Shown: positions 43,488-52,510, numbered from the stretch's first letter. The stretch: 64,000 bases of DNA from an uncultured Tateyamaria sp. (GCF_947503465.1 NZ_CANNDN010000001.1:2067501-2131500), one strand, 5' to 3'. Made by a program: numbers and translations. The notes: generated from the letters alone by a model not told the origin.

Positions 43488-44141
43488 ATGTCCCACATTA
43501 CCCTGATCCGCCACGGCCAAGCCAATACCCACGCCAAGGACGAGGCGAGCTATGATCAATTGTCTGCGCTTGGGCACCAACAGGCGGCATGGCTTGGCGA
43601 TCACATGCGGGCCACACATCAACACCACACCCGGCTTTATACGGGCACCCTGCGCCGCCACCGCGAAACCGCCGAAGGCATGGCCACCGGGATGGAGGCA
43701 ACAGAAGACGCGCGCCTGAACGAGCTGGAATACTTCACCATGGCGCAGGCGCTTGAGGCCGAACACGGCATAGCCGCCCCGTCCGAGCCTGCGGAATTCG
43801 TGCACCATTTCCCAAAGGTGCTGAAGCACTGGCAGGATGACAGGCTTGAAGGCGCGCCCGAACGTTTCGGCGACTTCGAAACACGGATCAGGGATGCGTT
43901 GGCAGAGATCGGACAGGGCACGGGCCCCGCGCTTGTGGTGACTTCAGGCGGATTGATCGCCATGACGATGCGCCTGCATCTCGGGCTCGAAGTGCAGGCC
44001 ATGGCGAATGTCGCGCTGGCGATCATGAACACGTCCATGCACCGCCTGCACCCTATCGGCGGTACCTGGTCGCCCGTCATGTTCAACGCCGTCCCGCATC
44101 TTGAACACCCGGACCGTCATCACGCCCAGACACATGTCTAA
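43488..44141 (+). CDS. Histidine phosphatase superfamily protein
   Basis: The 217-residue protein has the catalytic RHG motif at residues 8-10 (LIRHGQA) and the later acceptor-site segments LYTGTLRRHRETAEGM and VVTSGGLIAM. It belongs to the phosphoglycerate-mutase-like branch and hydrolyses a phosphomonoester of unknown identity. It is first of the plus-strand run leading to the saccharopine genes. Confidence 0.92.
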   Translation: MSHITLIRHGQANTHAKDEASYDQLSALGHQQAAWLGDHMRATHQHHTRLYTGTLRRHRETAEGMATGMEATEDARLNELEYFTMAQALEAEHGIAAPSEPAEFVHHFPKVLKHWQDDRLEGAPERFGDFETRIRDALAEIGQGTGPALVVTSGGLIAMTMRLHLGLEVQAMANVALAIMNTSMHRLHPIGGTWSPVMFNAVPHLEHPDRHHAQTHV

Positions 44142-44150
44142 GGAACACCC

Positions 44151-44762
44151 ATGAAACTATACTACGCCACCGGCACGATCTCGATTGCTGTCGCCATCGC
44201 ATTGGAAGAGGCCGGGCTGACCTATGACGCCCACCGCCTCAACTTTGCGGCCGGTGACCAGCAGTCGCCCGACTATGCAGCGATCAATCCCAAGGGGCGC
44301 GTTCCCGCGCTTGACGTGAACGGCACGATCCTTACGGAAACCGGCGCTCTTCTCGACTACATCGCCATGCAGGACCCGGCGCTCATGCCGTCCGATCCCG
44401 TTCAGGCCGCGCAGGCGCGCAGCGTCATGTATTACCTCGCGTCCACCATGCATGTGAACCACGCCCACAAGATGCGCGGCCACCGCTGGGCGGATAACGA
44501 GGCCAGCTGGCAGGACATGACGGCAAAAGTGCCAGAAACCATGGCCGCCTCGGCCCGCTTCGTCGAAGACGAGTGCCTCACCGGACCCTACATCCTGGGC
44601 GACAGCTTTACCCTGGCTGATGCCTATCTGTTCATGGTCTGCACCTGGCTGCCTGGTGACGATGTCGACCTGGCCCCCTTCCCCAAGATCCGCACCTTCA
44701 TGGACGCGATGGAGGCACGGCCCAGCGTCAAGACCGTCCGCGCCAAGGGCATGCTGCGATGA
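44151..44762 (+). CDS. Glutathione S-transferase
   Basis: The 203-residue protein begins MKLYYATGTISIAVAIALEEAG, a thioredoxin fold with the serine-type start of beta/theta-class GSTs. NPKGRVPAL and ETGALLDYI are the glutathione-binding loops, followed by an all-helical C-terminal domain. It starts 10 bases after the phosphatase stop and overlaps lys1 by 4 bases. Its link to lysine breakdown is not known. Confidence 0.93.
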   Translation: MKLYYATGTISIAVAIALEEAGLTYDAHRLNFAAGDQQSPDYAAINPKGRVPALDVNGTILTETGALLDYIAMQDPALMPSDPVQAAQARSVMYYLASTMHVNHAHKMRGHRWADNEASWQDMTAKVPETMAASARFVEDECLTGPYILGDSFTLADAYLFMVCTWLPGDDVDLAPFPKIRTFMDAMEARPSVKTVRAKGMLR

Positions 44763-45811
44763 CACATCTGTGGGTCCGAGCCGAACAGCGCGAGAACGAA
44801 GACCGTGTGGGTCTGACCCCGGAAGGCGCGGCAAGGCTGATCAACGCCGGGATTAAGGTAACGGTCGAAGACAGCCGGGCCCGCTGCATTCCGACCGACC
44901 GATATGCACAGGCGGGTGCCGCCATTGCCCCAGAAAACGCATGGCCCACGGCACCGGACGATGCCATCATCTTCGGGCTCAAGGAGCTGCCCGACAATGG
45001 CACGGCGCTGCGGCACAAGCACATCATGTTCGGCCATGCCTACAAGGGCCAGCCGTCAGGTCAAATCCTCCTGAACCGTTTCAAGCAGGGTGGTGGCACG
45101 CTGTATGACCTCGAATACCTGGTGGACGGGGCAGGCAGACGGGTGGCCGCCTTCGGGTACTGGGCAGGCTATGCGGGTGCTGCCGTTGCGCTCAAATGCT
45201 GGATCGCCCAGCAACAGGGGCACATCGCAGGACCGGTCCAAGCCTACCCCAGTTCCAACCACCTGCTGGCCGAATTGCAATCCGACCTCGTTGCGACAGG
45301 CAGCCACCGGCCCACAGCGCTGATCATAGGCGCTCTTGGGCGGGTCGGCACCGGGGCTGCGGACCTGTGCACCGTCATGGGCGTGCCAACCACCCGCTGG
45401 GACATGGCGGACACCGCCCATGGCGGACCTTTCCCAGAGATCCTGCGGCACGACATCTTCTTCAACTGTATCCTGGCGCGGCCTGGCACACCCGTATTTG
45501 TCCCCGCGGGGACACCGCACCAACCGCGCAAGTTAAGCGTCATCGGCGACATCGCCTGCGACCCGGACAGCGACTTTTCCCCGATCAAGGTCTATGACCG
45601 GACAACGACATGGACAGACCCCGCGTTGCGTGTCCATGACAGGCCCCCGCTGGATGTGACCGCCATCGACAACCTGCCGTCGATGCTGCCGGTGGAAAGC
45701 AGCGAGGACTACGCCGAACAACTCCTGCCCAGCCTCCTTGCACTCACGGACCTGACAACGGGTGTCTGGGGCCGCGCCAAACACAGCTTTGACCAGGCCA
45801 TCGCCAATTGA
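44759..45811 (+). CDS. Saccharopine dehydrogenase (NAD+, L-lysine-forming), Lys1-like
   Basis: The 350-residue protein matches the yeast Lys1 type, with an alanine-dehydrogenase-like N-domain (NEDRVGLTPEGAARLINAG), then AYKGQPSGQILLNRF and LYDLEYLVDGAGRRVAAFGYWAGYAG, and a nucleotide-binding central part (ALIIGALGRVGTGAADL). Read in the catabolic direction it condenses lysine and 2-oxoglutarate to saccharopine. A 20-base palindrome-containing repeat lies inside codons encoding FVPAGTP, where the sequence looks inserted relative to relatives as I recall them. Confidence 0.92.
   Translation: MTHLWVRAEQRENEDRVGLTPEGAARLINAGIKVTVEDSRARCIPTDRYAQAGAAIAPENAWPTAPDDAIIFGLKELPDNGTALRHKHIMFGHAYKGQPSGQILLNRFKQGGGTLYDLEYLVDGAGRRVAAFGYWAGYAGAAVALKCWIAQQQGHIAGPVQAYPSSNHLLAELQSDLVATGSHRPTALIIGALGRVGTGAADLCTVMGVPTTRWDMADTAHGGPFPEILRHDIFFNCILARPGTPVFVPAGTPHQPRKLSVIGDIACDPDSDFSPIKVYDRTTTWTDPALRVHDRPPLDVTAIDNLPSMLPVESSEDYAEQLLPSLLALTDLTTGVWGRAKHSFDQAIAN
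45496..45515. repeat. 20-base palindrome-containing repeat, copy B, inside lys1
   Basis: This copy is identical to 19429-19448 over 20 bases, and here it lies in frame within the Lys1-like gene, encoding part of PVFVPAGTP. Confidence 0.6.
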
Positions 45812-46197
45812 TGCGGCCACAATACCACTTTCGCCACGGGCCGGACGGGTTGATGGCATGGGATATGCGCAAGATCGCGGCAGCCGCCTCTCACCTTGAC
45901 CCGGACCAAGTCGCGCTGACGGATATTGAAGAACTGGATGAAAACTGGTGGTTCGCCCATGGCACCCCGCCCACCCCGCGCGCCATTGCAGGTCACATGA
46001 AACGGATCCGGCAGGTCGACCGCAGCCACCCCATCATCCTTGATGCGGACGGACGCCTTATGGACGGCATGCACCGCGTGGTCCAAGCGTTGCTGGCAGG
46101 GGACACGATGATCCTCGCCATCCGCTTGCCTGAAACGCCACCGCCCGATTACATCGGCGTCAACCCGGACGACCTGCCCTACGATGTGGACGCGTAA
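45811..46197 (+). CDS. ParB-like small protein in the saccharopine operon
   Basis: The 128-residue protein contains HPIILDADGRLMDGMHRVVQALLAG, which resembles the ParB/Srx-type nucleotide-binding motif (DGxHRxxAA). The rest is rich in aspartate and proline. Its ATG shares a base with the lys1 stop (TGATG), so it is translationally coupled. A regulatory or enzymatic role, perhaps phosphoryl transfer as in ParB/sulfiredoxin-fold proteins, is only a suggestion. Confidence 0.7.
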   Translation: MRPQYHFRHGPDGLMAWDMRKIAAAASHLDPDQVALTDIEELDENWWFAHGTPPTPRAIAGHMKRIRQVDRSHPIILDADGRLMDGMHRVVQALLAGDTMILAIRLPETPPPDYIGVNPDDLPYDVDA

Positions 46198-46205
46198 CCA
46201 TACCC

Positions 46206-46268
46206 GCTTCTTCTGACTGAAAATACGACGGGGTCTGGGGCAGCGCCCCAGTCCATCAGACAAAAAAG
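46206..46268 (+). repeat. Dispersed intergenic repeat, copy 2
   Basis: CTTCTTCTGACTGAAAATAC, then GACGGGG and a CTGGGGC/GCCCCAG hairpin, lies between the two saccharopine-pathway genes. It is the best match to copy 3 at 61102-61165. Confidence 0.75.
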
Positions 46269-46277
46269 GACACCGAA

Positions 46278-47420
46278 ATGACCATCCATTGGTGCGGCAC
46301 CGGCCTCTCAGCCGTTCCCGGTCTCAAGCGACTGATCGAACTGGGCTATCCGGTTGTGGTGTGGAACCGCACGGTGGACAAGGCACAGGCCGCCATCGGC
46401 AGCTACACCTCGGATATCCGCACCTTTGACCTCAAGGCGCTGACATCTGCATTGACGGCGGGCGATACGGTGGTGTCGATGCTGCCCGGGGACTGGCACG
46501 TGCCGTTGGCACAGGCCGCTATCGACGCACAGGCGCATTTCGTCTCTTCCAGCTATATCGCACCAGAGATGCGCGCCCTGGACCAAAAGGCCAAAGAGGC
46601 CGGCGTGGCCGTGATCAACGAAGTGGGGCTCGATCCCGGCATCGACCACCTCATGGCGCATCATCTCGTTGCGGCTTACAGAAACTCGAACGCCTATGAC
46701 GACGCCAACCGCATCAGCTTTACGTCCTATTGCGGCGGCATACCGAAACACGCCAACCCGTTCCGGTACAAGTTCAGCTGGGCACCGGTGGGCGTGCTCA
46801 AGGCGCTCAGGTCACCCTCAACGTCGATCCGTGCGGGCTCGGAACTGACCGTGACTAAACCGTGGGACGCGATCACCTCTTACCTGGCTCCGCTGCCCCA
46901 ACCCGAGACGTTCGAGGTTTACCCGAACCGCGACAGCCTGCCCTTCATGGCCGAATACGGGTTTGACCCGAAATGGGAGGTCCACGAATTTGTCCGTGGA
47001 ACCCTGCGCCTGAACGGCTGGGCCGAGGCCTGGAAGGACGTGTTTGCCGAGATCGAGACCAACCCGACCGACGCGCGCCTTGCAGAGATGTCCGACGCGA
47101 TGCTTGCCGACAACAGCTATGACAAAGGCGAACCGGACCGCGTGGTTCTGTGTGTCGATCTGAAGGCGGAAAACGCCACAGGGACCGTTTGGCACCAAAC
47201 CTATGTCATGGACGCTTGGGGCGATGCACGCGGCACCGCCATGGCACGGCTGGTCTCCGTCCCCGTTTCACTGGCGGTGCAAGCGGCACGGGTGGGCGCG
47301 ATCAAGCCCGGTGTGCACGCTGCCCCATCAGACCTGCATCTTGTGGCGAACTGGATGGACGAAATCGCACGGCTGGCCCAACATCTTGGTGTCGTCGATC
47401 ACGTCAACGTTCAGGCCTAG
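46278..47420 (+). CDS. Saccharopine dehydrogenase (glutamate-forming), Lys9-like
   Basis: The 380-residue protein has a Rossmann start (HWCGTGLSAVPGLKRLIELG) and the LYS9 features SSYIAPEMRALDQKAKEAG, NEVGLDPGIDHLMA and FTSYCGGIP. It converts saccharopine to glutamate and aminoadipate semialdehyde. With the Lys1-like gene upstream it makes a complete two-enzyme saccharopine pathway, whereas many bacteria use one fused protein. Its 3' end overlaps the convergent DUF3775 gene by 4 bases. Confidence 0.93.
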   Translation: MTIHWCGTGLSAVPGLKRLIELGYPVVVWNRTVDKAQAAIGSYTSDIRTFDLKALTSALTAGDTVVSMLPGDWHVPLAQAAIDAQAHFVSSSYIAPEMRALDQKAKEAGVAVINEVGLDPGIDHLMAHHLVAAYRNSNAYDDANRISFTSYCGGIPKHANPFRYKFSWAPVGVLKALRSPSTSIRAGSELTVTKPWDAITSYLAPLPQPETFEVYPNRDSLPFMAEYGFDPKWEVHEFVRGTLRLNGWAEAWKDVFAEIETNPTDARLAEMSDAMLADNSYDKGEPDRVVLCVDLKAENATGTVWHQTYVMDAWGDARGTAMARLVSVPVSLAVQAARVGAIKPGVHAAPSDLHLVANWMDEIARLAQHLGVVDHVNVQA

Positions 47421-47740
47421 CGCAGCAACGCATCCTCGGCGTCACCCAGCGGCTGACCAAGGGCTTCCATGCCTTCCTCGATGTGATCCGCGAAATGCGG
47501 CGTGCCAAGCAGGTAATCCGCGCACGGGGTCGAGGCTTCGGCTTCGGCCGTTTCCAAGGCCTCGGTCCAATCCGTCACTTCGAATGCGCCGCGGCCGATC
47601 CACATGATTGCGACCAGTTCGGCCTGTTCATCCGTGCCGAGCCGATCAATCAATCCGCGCAATTCGCCCTCGGCCCGTTCCAGTTCGCGGCCCATCAGTA
47701 CAACCTGCGCCACCACGGCGCGCTCAATTTCAAGGTCCAT
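47417..47740 (-). CDS. DUF3775 family protein
   Basis: The 107-residue acidic protein shows the DUF3775 pattern: an N-terminal helix with LEIERAVVAQVVLMGREL, then ELVAIMWIGRGAF in the middle and YLLGTPHFADHIEEGMEALG at the end. The activity is unknown. The ATG at 47740 has GGAGG 7 bases upstream, so it is preferred to the TTG at 47746. Confidence 0.85.
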   Translation of the reverse strand: MDLEIERAVVAQVVLMGRELERAEGELRGLIDRLGTDEQAELVAIMWIGRGAFEVTDWTEALETAEAEASTPCADYLLGTPHFADHIEEGMEALGQPLGDAEDALLR

Positions 47741-47813
47741 GTTCAACCCTCCTGCTGCACTGTCGTGCAGGCAGAAACGTCATGCCTTGATCCGCATCAA
47801 ATGCCGGGCTGTG

Positions 47814-48551
47814 TCAGGCGAAAATCCGGTAGTAAAGCCAGTCCGGCAGGAATTGCGACCCCCGGAACAGAAGTGAAAAGAAGGTCGGAAAGCTCTTTTT
47901 GAAGCTGTCGGTCAGCATCAGTTCAAACATCTCGCGCGCGGCCTGCTCCGGCTCCATGATGAACGGCATCTTGAAGTCGTTCTTGTCGGTCAACTGCGTC
48001 TTGATGAAGCCCGGATTGGCGACCTGAACACGCACGCCGGTCGTGCGCAGATCGGCATACATGCATTCGGCCAAGGACATCGTCGCCGCCTTGGACGCTG
48101 TATAGCCAATGGATCGCGGCAACCCGCGAAACCCGGTCAACGATGAGGTGATGACGATGTGGCCTGCATCCTTTTCCACGAAGTGCGGCACGACCTGACC
48201 CAACACGCGCATGAAACCGGTAAAATTAACATCCGCCATGGTGGTGGCCTGTTCGGCGTTCCAGTCACGGGCCGAAAACGGCCAGTACACTCCTGCCAGC
48301 AGCACCAGCCCGTCAATGTCACCCACAGCCTCTGCCGCCGCTCGGACGCTGGCGTCATCGGCGATATCGATGGTCTGGTACGATGCCTTGCCGGGCAATT
48401 CCGCGACCAGCTCTTTCAGCTTGTCCTCGCTTCGCGACGACACGATCACTTCAACCCCCGAACGGCTCATGCAATGGGCCAAAGCGCGGCCAAGCCCGTC
48501 TCCTGCACCAATCAACCAATATCTCTTGCCGCTCAGTGTCGTGTCCGTCAT
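47814..48551 (-). CDS. Short-chain dehydrogenase/reductase
   Basis: The 245-residue SDR has the cofactor-binding GAGDGLGRALA motif and the catalytic Ser with Tyr-x3-Lys (TSSL and GYTASKAA). It is last of the five-gene operon divergent from rpoE-chrR. The same order (SDR, DUF3833, MFS, DUF1365, FAD oxidase, then rpoE-chrR) is, as I recall, found in Rhodobacter sphaeroides, where the operon belongs to the singlet-oxygen regulon. The substrate is unknown; a fatty-acid-derived carbonyl is plausible. Confidence 0.92.
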   Translation of the reverse strand: MTDTTLSGKRYWLIGAGDGLGRALAHCMSRSGVEVIVSSRSEDKLKELVAELPGKASYQTIDIADDASVRAAAEAVGDIDGLVLLAGVYWPFSARDWNAEQATTMADVNFTGFMRVLGQVVPHFVEKDAGHIVITSSLTGFRGLPRSIGYTASKAATMSLAECMYADLRTTGVRVQVANPGFIKTQLTDKNDFKMPFIMEPEQAAREMFELMLTDSFKKSFPTFFSLLFRGSQFLPDWLYYRIFA

Positions 48552-49129
48552 GCCGCTTCTTTCATCTCTTCATTGGCGGGGCGCATGGTCGCCACAAGTT
48601 CTGCCACCTTGATCCCGTACTTACGGAACTGTGACCGGTTCACGATGGTTCCATTCGGCGCAAGGTACATCCAGTCCACGGTGTCCAGCACATGCCCACC
48701 CGACGCCTCGGGCAGGCGGAACTTGTACTTCAATTGGACCGAACTGCCGGTTTGCTGCCCGGTGCCGTCGCCCACCACATCGTCCGCGCGTGCAACGATC
48801 TTGCCATCGTTGCCAATGGTCAACCGCCAGGCCCGCGTCTGCTGCGATCCATCGTCGTAGGTGAACACCTCGTCCATGGTGCCGCTGTTGCCTTCCCATT
48901 TGCAGTCGAATTCGCCCACGAAGCGGGACGACACGCGCCCCGTCGGGCCAAAGATCACGCCCTCGCAGATGATCGGACCATTCAGATGCGTTCGCACATC
49001 GAATTGCGGACCGTGCCCGGCGGCATAGTCATCCGGGCTTTGCGCGAGGAAATCGGCATAGCGCGATCGCGTCCAGCCAAACATCAACACGACGGCGGCA
49101 CCCAAAAGGGCAAAGATCAGTCCATCCAT
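48548..49129 (-). CDS. DUF3833 family membrane-anchored protein
   Basis: The 193-residue protein has one N-terminal membrane helix and a lipocalin-like beta-rich domain, with FDVRTHLNGPIICEGVIFGPTGRVSSRF and NRSQFRKYGIKVAEL. DUF3833 proteins are often near fatty-acid or lipid genes. It overlaps the SDR gene by 4 bases and lies 1 base from the MFS gene. Confidence 0.85.
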   Translation of the reverse strand: MDGLIFALLGAAVVLMFGWTRSRYADFLAQSPDDYAAGHGPQFDVRTHLNGPIICEGVIFGPTGRVSSRFVGEFDCKWEGNSGTMDEVFTYDDGSQQTRAWRLTIGNDGKIVARADDVVGDGTGQQTGSSVQLKYKFRLPEASGGHVLDTVDWMYLAPNGTIVNRSQFRKYGIKVAELVATMRPANEEMKEAA

Positions 49130-49130
49130 G

Positions 49131-50366
49131 TCAGGTCTCCTTCAGGTCTGTCGTCGCAAGCAGCGCAATGGCGACAACCTTGAGGCCACAAGGCACGGCC
49201 GCATAAAGCAGCGTGAGAAGCGCAAGCGCCTCGGGCGGGTGAATGGCAGCACCACTGTCGAACCCGGCCCGCTCAAGTGCGGGCAGCAGGGTGACGGCGG
49301 CAAAGGCCAGGGTAAATTTCGAAACAAACGACCACAGTCCGAACCCTTCGGCGGCCGAGGGGCTGATCCGCGCCATGCGGCTGGCAAACACAGCTGGCAG
49401 CACGGTCAGATCAGCCCCAAGCGTCGCCCCCGACAACGCACAAATGATCGCAAAGGCAAGCCAATCGCCCGGACCCAGCGTGACAGCCCAGCCAAAGGCC
49501 GCAATGGCCAGGACCATCGCCGCAAGCAGCACGGGTTTCGGGCCGTAGCCTTCGGCCAACCGGCCCCAGATCGGCGCCGCCAAGGCCGCGGACAAGAAGA
49601 ACAGAAGCAAAAGCGGCCCCTCAAAGCCAGGTGCCTCGAGGCGGCTTTCGACAAAGAACAGGAACAAGGTCGAACTTACGGCGACGGGTGCGGCGTTGAC
49701 CAAGGCGATCAACAACAACTTGCGGGCCAGCGCGTCCCCCAGCACAGCCTTGAACCCGACCGACGGGGGCAGGCCATCGCTGACCCATTCGCCGCGCATC
49801 ATCACAACCGCCGCCAGCGCCAGAACCAGAAAGCCGACGGCAAAGCCTGCAAATGGGGCACCGATAAAGCCGCCCAACATGACAGGTGCGATCGCCGCCA
49901 CGCAGACCCCCAGCAACGCGCCAGTCTCGCGCCAGCGGGCGAGCATGAGGTGCCCCTGGCCCGGCAGACGATCAGCCTTGACCACCCCCTGGGCATAGAA
50001 GTTGATTGTCAGGAAACTAAAGGCCGAGAACACGCCCGTCAGCATCAAGGCAAACCAGATCAACGGCGGCAACAGCGGCGGCACCGCAAAAAGGCCCAGC
50101 ATGGACAGCGCCATAACCGTGCATCCGATCAGGACGGCGACGCCCCGGCGCGACCGCAACGCTTCGGACATGCGGCCAAACAGCGGGTCCTGAACCACGT
50201 CCAGCAACCGCAGACCAAAGAGAACGGCGCCCAGCGCAGCAAGCGACACGCCGTATTCATCGACATAGAACTTGGGCGCGTGGATGTAGATCGGCAGCCC
50301 AGCCGCACTCAGCAACGCGGCGAAAACCGCGTATGCCGGAAGCTTTTGAGGCTGGGCGTTGTTCAC
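49131..50366 (-). CDS. MFS transporter (GPH-like)
   Basis: The 411-residue membrane protein has about 12 helices and loop features of the glycoside-pentoside-hexuronide-type MFS family (FGLRLLDVVQDPLFGRMSEALRSRRGV). It overlaps DUF1365 by 4 bases. In the sigma-E operon it may move a lipid precursor or an oxidised product; no substrate can be named. Confidence 0.88.
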   Translation of the reverse strand: MNNAQPQKLPAYAVFAALLSAAGLPIYIHAPKFYVDEYGVSLAALGAVLFGLRLLDVVQDPLFGRMSEALRSRRGVAVLIGCTVMALSMLGLFAVPPLLPPLIWFALMLTGVFSAFSFLTINFYAQGVVKADRLPGQGHLMLARWRETGALLGVCVAAIAPVMLGGFIGAPFAGFAVGFLVLALAAVVMMRGEWVSDGLPPSVGFKAVLGDALARKLLLIALVNAAPVAVSSTLFLFFVESRLEAPGFEGPLLLLFFLSAALAAPIWGRLAEGYGPKPVLLAAMVLAIAAFGWAVTLGPGDWLAFAIICALSGATLGADLTVLPAVFASRMARISPSAAEGFGLWSFVSKFTLAFAAVTLLPALERAGFDSGAAIHPPEALALLTLLYAAVPCGLKVVAIALLATTDLKET

Positions 50367-51121
50367 CGCGAGACCTCATCGGACGGGGGCAGTGGGCGGG
50401 CGCGGTATGTCGCACGTTTCCACCACAGCTTGAGCGCCTGCCAATGGATCAGGGCCAGCACGCGGCGCGAGCCAAAGGGGCGGCGCAGGGCCGCACGCAG
50501 GATGCGCCTGTTGGTCAGCGGACAGCGCTGCCCGGTCAGGGTGGCAATCAGCCCGCCTTCGCCGCGAGAATAGTCGATCCAGACGCCGATCCGATCCTCG
50601 CGAATATCGAAACGAAATTCATACCCGCCTTCGACCGGCTGGAAGGGCGAGACATGAAAAATCTTGGTCGCTTGCATCCGGTCATCGGCCGCAATGGGGC
50701 GCAGGTCAGAATGGTTCACAAGATAGCTGTGCCGGTCGCCAAAGGTGTTTGTCACCTCGGAAATGACGGCAATCAACGTGTCGTCGTCGCGGCGACACAG
50801 CCAGAAGCTGACGGGGTTGAAAACGTGCCCCATGACCTTGGGCTGGGCCAGCAATTCGATCCGGGCCACACCGGTGATCTGGTGCGCCTGCAGCACCTCA
50901 CGCACCCACGCGGCCCCGCGCCCGGCCTTGGGCGGGCCGCCGTGATCGACATCATCAAGTCCCATGAGCCCGCGCGTGTTCCGCCCAAACAGGCGCGGCA
51001 CGCGCAACTCGGCCTCTGCATCCAGGAGCATGTAATCCACCGAGTAGCGAAAGGCGTTCTCGATGGCCCCCTTGCGCCCGTGATAGGTGACGCCAGCGAT
51101 ATGATCGATCGTAGCGGTCAT
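50363..51121 (-). CDS. DUF1365 family protein
   Basis: The 252-residue protein has the DUF1365 hallmarks: VTYHGRKGAIENAFRYSVDYMLLD at the start, then PVSFWLCRRDDDT and FHVSPFQPVEGGYEF. The family sits next to FAD oxidases and cyclopropane-fatty-acid-synthase-like enzymes in many genomes. Its ATG shares a base with the preceding stop (TAATG at 51120-51124), so translation is coupled. Confidence 0.9.
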   Translation of the reverse strand: MTATIDHIAGVTYHGRKGAIENAFRYSVDYMLLDAEAELRVPRLFGRNTRGLMGLDDVDHGGPPKAGRGAAWVREVLQAHQITGVARIELLAQPKVMGHVFNPVSFWLCRRDDDTLIAVISEVTNTFGDRHSYLVNHSDLRPIAADDRMQATKIFHVSPFQPVEGGYEFRFDIREDRIGVWIDYSRGEGGLIATLTGQRCPLTNRRILRAALRRPFGSRRVLALIHWQALKLWWKRATYRARPLPPSDEVSR

Positions 51122-52422
51122 TATTCCGCAGCTACCTGCAATTGCGGCGTCCGCAACAACGCGCGGGCCACGTCCAGACCGGCGGTCAGACCGTCCTCGT
51201 GGAACCCGTGGCGCATCCATGCACCGCAGTACCACGTGTGATTGGCACCGTTCATGGCGCGAACCTGATCCTGCGCGGCCAAGGCGGCCAGGTCATAGAC
51301 CGGGTGCCGCAGCACTGTCTGGTCATAGATCAACTCTTCGCGGATCGTCCGCTTGGTGTTCAGGGTCACGAAATGCATGTCGTCCTTGGGGATCGGTTGC
51401 AGCGAATTGAGCCAGTAGGTCAGATCGATGCGGTCCGACTGCGCGCCCCTGTCCTCGGTATAGACCCAGCTGGACCAGACCTGCCGCCGCGCGGGCATGA
51501 TGTTTTGGTCGCGGTGCAGGATGACATCGTTGGGTTGGTACTTGACGGCACCAAGGGCGGCCCGTTCATCGTCCGTGGGATCCTCCAGCAGGCGAAGGCT
51601 GTCATCGGAATGGGTGGCAAGGATCACCTCGTCAAACATTTCCCAGTCCCCGCCCCATGCCTTGACCTGGCCCCCGCCGGCGGTGCGGCGTACGCCTTGC
51701 ACGGGCGCGCCAAGGCGGATGTCCACCCCGTTGCCCAGCATCGCCGCCTCGATCCGGCGGACGTATTCGATAGAACCGCCGTCAACCGTATACCACTGAT
51801 GCTGCCCCGTCGCATTCAGCAAGGCGTGATTTTCAAAGAACTGGATCATGGCATGGGCCGGGAAATCCATGATCTTGTCCACGGGCGTGGACCAGATCGC
51901 GCCGCTGAGGGGAAGGAGGTAATAGTCGCGGAACCAGTCGCCGGTGCCCATCACGTCCAGGAACTGTGCGATTGTGCGCGTGCGGTCTTCGTTCGCGACC
52001 CGCAATGCATTTCTGTTGAAGCGCAGGACATCACGCACCATGCCAAGGAACTTGGGGTTCACAGCGTTGCGGCGCTGGGCAAAGAGTGCATCGAGGCTTG
52101 CCAGCCCGTACTCCAGTCGCCCGCCATCAATGGACGCGCCAAAGCTCATGTTGGATTTGACAACCGGCACATCGAGTTCGTCAAACAGGTGCGCCATGTT
52201 GGGATAGTTGGCGTAGTTGAACACCAGAAAACCTGTATCGACAGGCTGATCGCCCCGCTTGCCCGCCATGATGGTTCGGGCATGACCTCCCAATCGCGGC
52301 TCGGCTTCGAACAGGGTGACGTGGTGATCAGACGCAAGGGTATGGGCGGCCCCCATTCCCGATATCCCACCCCCGATTACGGCAATGCGTTTCGGTGCGG
52401 TGGCAGCAGTTTCAAATGGCAT
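51121..52422 (-). CDS. FAD-dependent amine-oxidase-like enzyme of the sigma-E operon
   Basis: The 433-residue protein has an N-terminal FAD-binding motif (VIGGGISGMGAAHTL, about residues 13-27), a second dinucleotide contact (EAEPRLGGHART) and a C-terminal substrate and FAD-closing region (GANHTWYCGAWMRHGFHEDGL). In Rhodobacter sphaeroides the counterpart next to rpoE takes part, as I recall, in furan fatty acid formation, a singlet-oxygen defence. ATG 52422 is chosen as it begins the flavin fold. Confidence 0.88.
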   Translation of the reverse strand: MPFETAATAPKRIAVIGGGISGMGAAHTLASDHHVTLFEAEPRLGGHARTIMAGKRGDQPVDTGFLVFNYANYPNMAHLFDELDVPVVKSNMSFGASIDGGRLEYGLASLDALFAQRRNAVNPKFLGMVRDVLRFNRNALRVANEDRTRTIAQFLDVMGTGDWFRDYYLLPLSGAIWSTPVDKIMDFPAHAMIQFFENHALLNATGQHQWYTVDGGSIEYVRRIEAAMLGNGVDIRLGAPVQGVRRTAGGGQVKAWGGDWEMFDEVILATHSDDSLRLLEDPTDDERAALGAVKYQPNDVILHRDQNIMPARRQVWSSWVYTEDRGAQSDRIDLTYWLNSLQPIPKDDMHFVTLNTKRTIREELIYDQTVLRHPVYDLAALAAQDQVRAMNGANHTWYCGAWMRHGFHEDGLTAGLDVARALLRTPQLQVAAE

Positions 52423-52458
52423 AAGGTGTCGGGTCCTGTGCGTCTTTGCGGTGTGTTT

Positions 52459-52488
52459 TGTGTACGGGTCATTGACGCAAGCGGATGC
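52459..52488 (-). promoter_or_regulatory. Candidate sigma-E promoter of the FAD-oxidase operon
   Basis: On the minus strand GCATCC (52483-52488) and TACACA (52459-52464) are separated by exactly 18 bases. It is a weaker match to the sigma-E consensus TGATCC-N18-TAnnn than the rpoE promoter, but it is correctly spaced and about 40 bases upstream of the start codon. Confidence 0.5.
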
Positions 52489-52510
52489 ACAAAAACCAGA
52501 CATTTATTTT

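Noticed and set aside
40514-43555. Very long plus-strand open frame (1013 codons) opposite fdhA and across the AbrB gene
   Set aside because: It runs antisense to a conserved enzyme and then out of frame through another gene. The translation is histidine- and arginine-rich, as expected of a GC shadow.
49128-50573. Plus-strand frame of 481 codons opposite the MFS and DUF1365 genes
   Set aside because: It is antisense to well-recognised membrane and DUF1365 proteins, and its translation is a glutamine- and arginine-rich low-complexity shadow.
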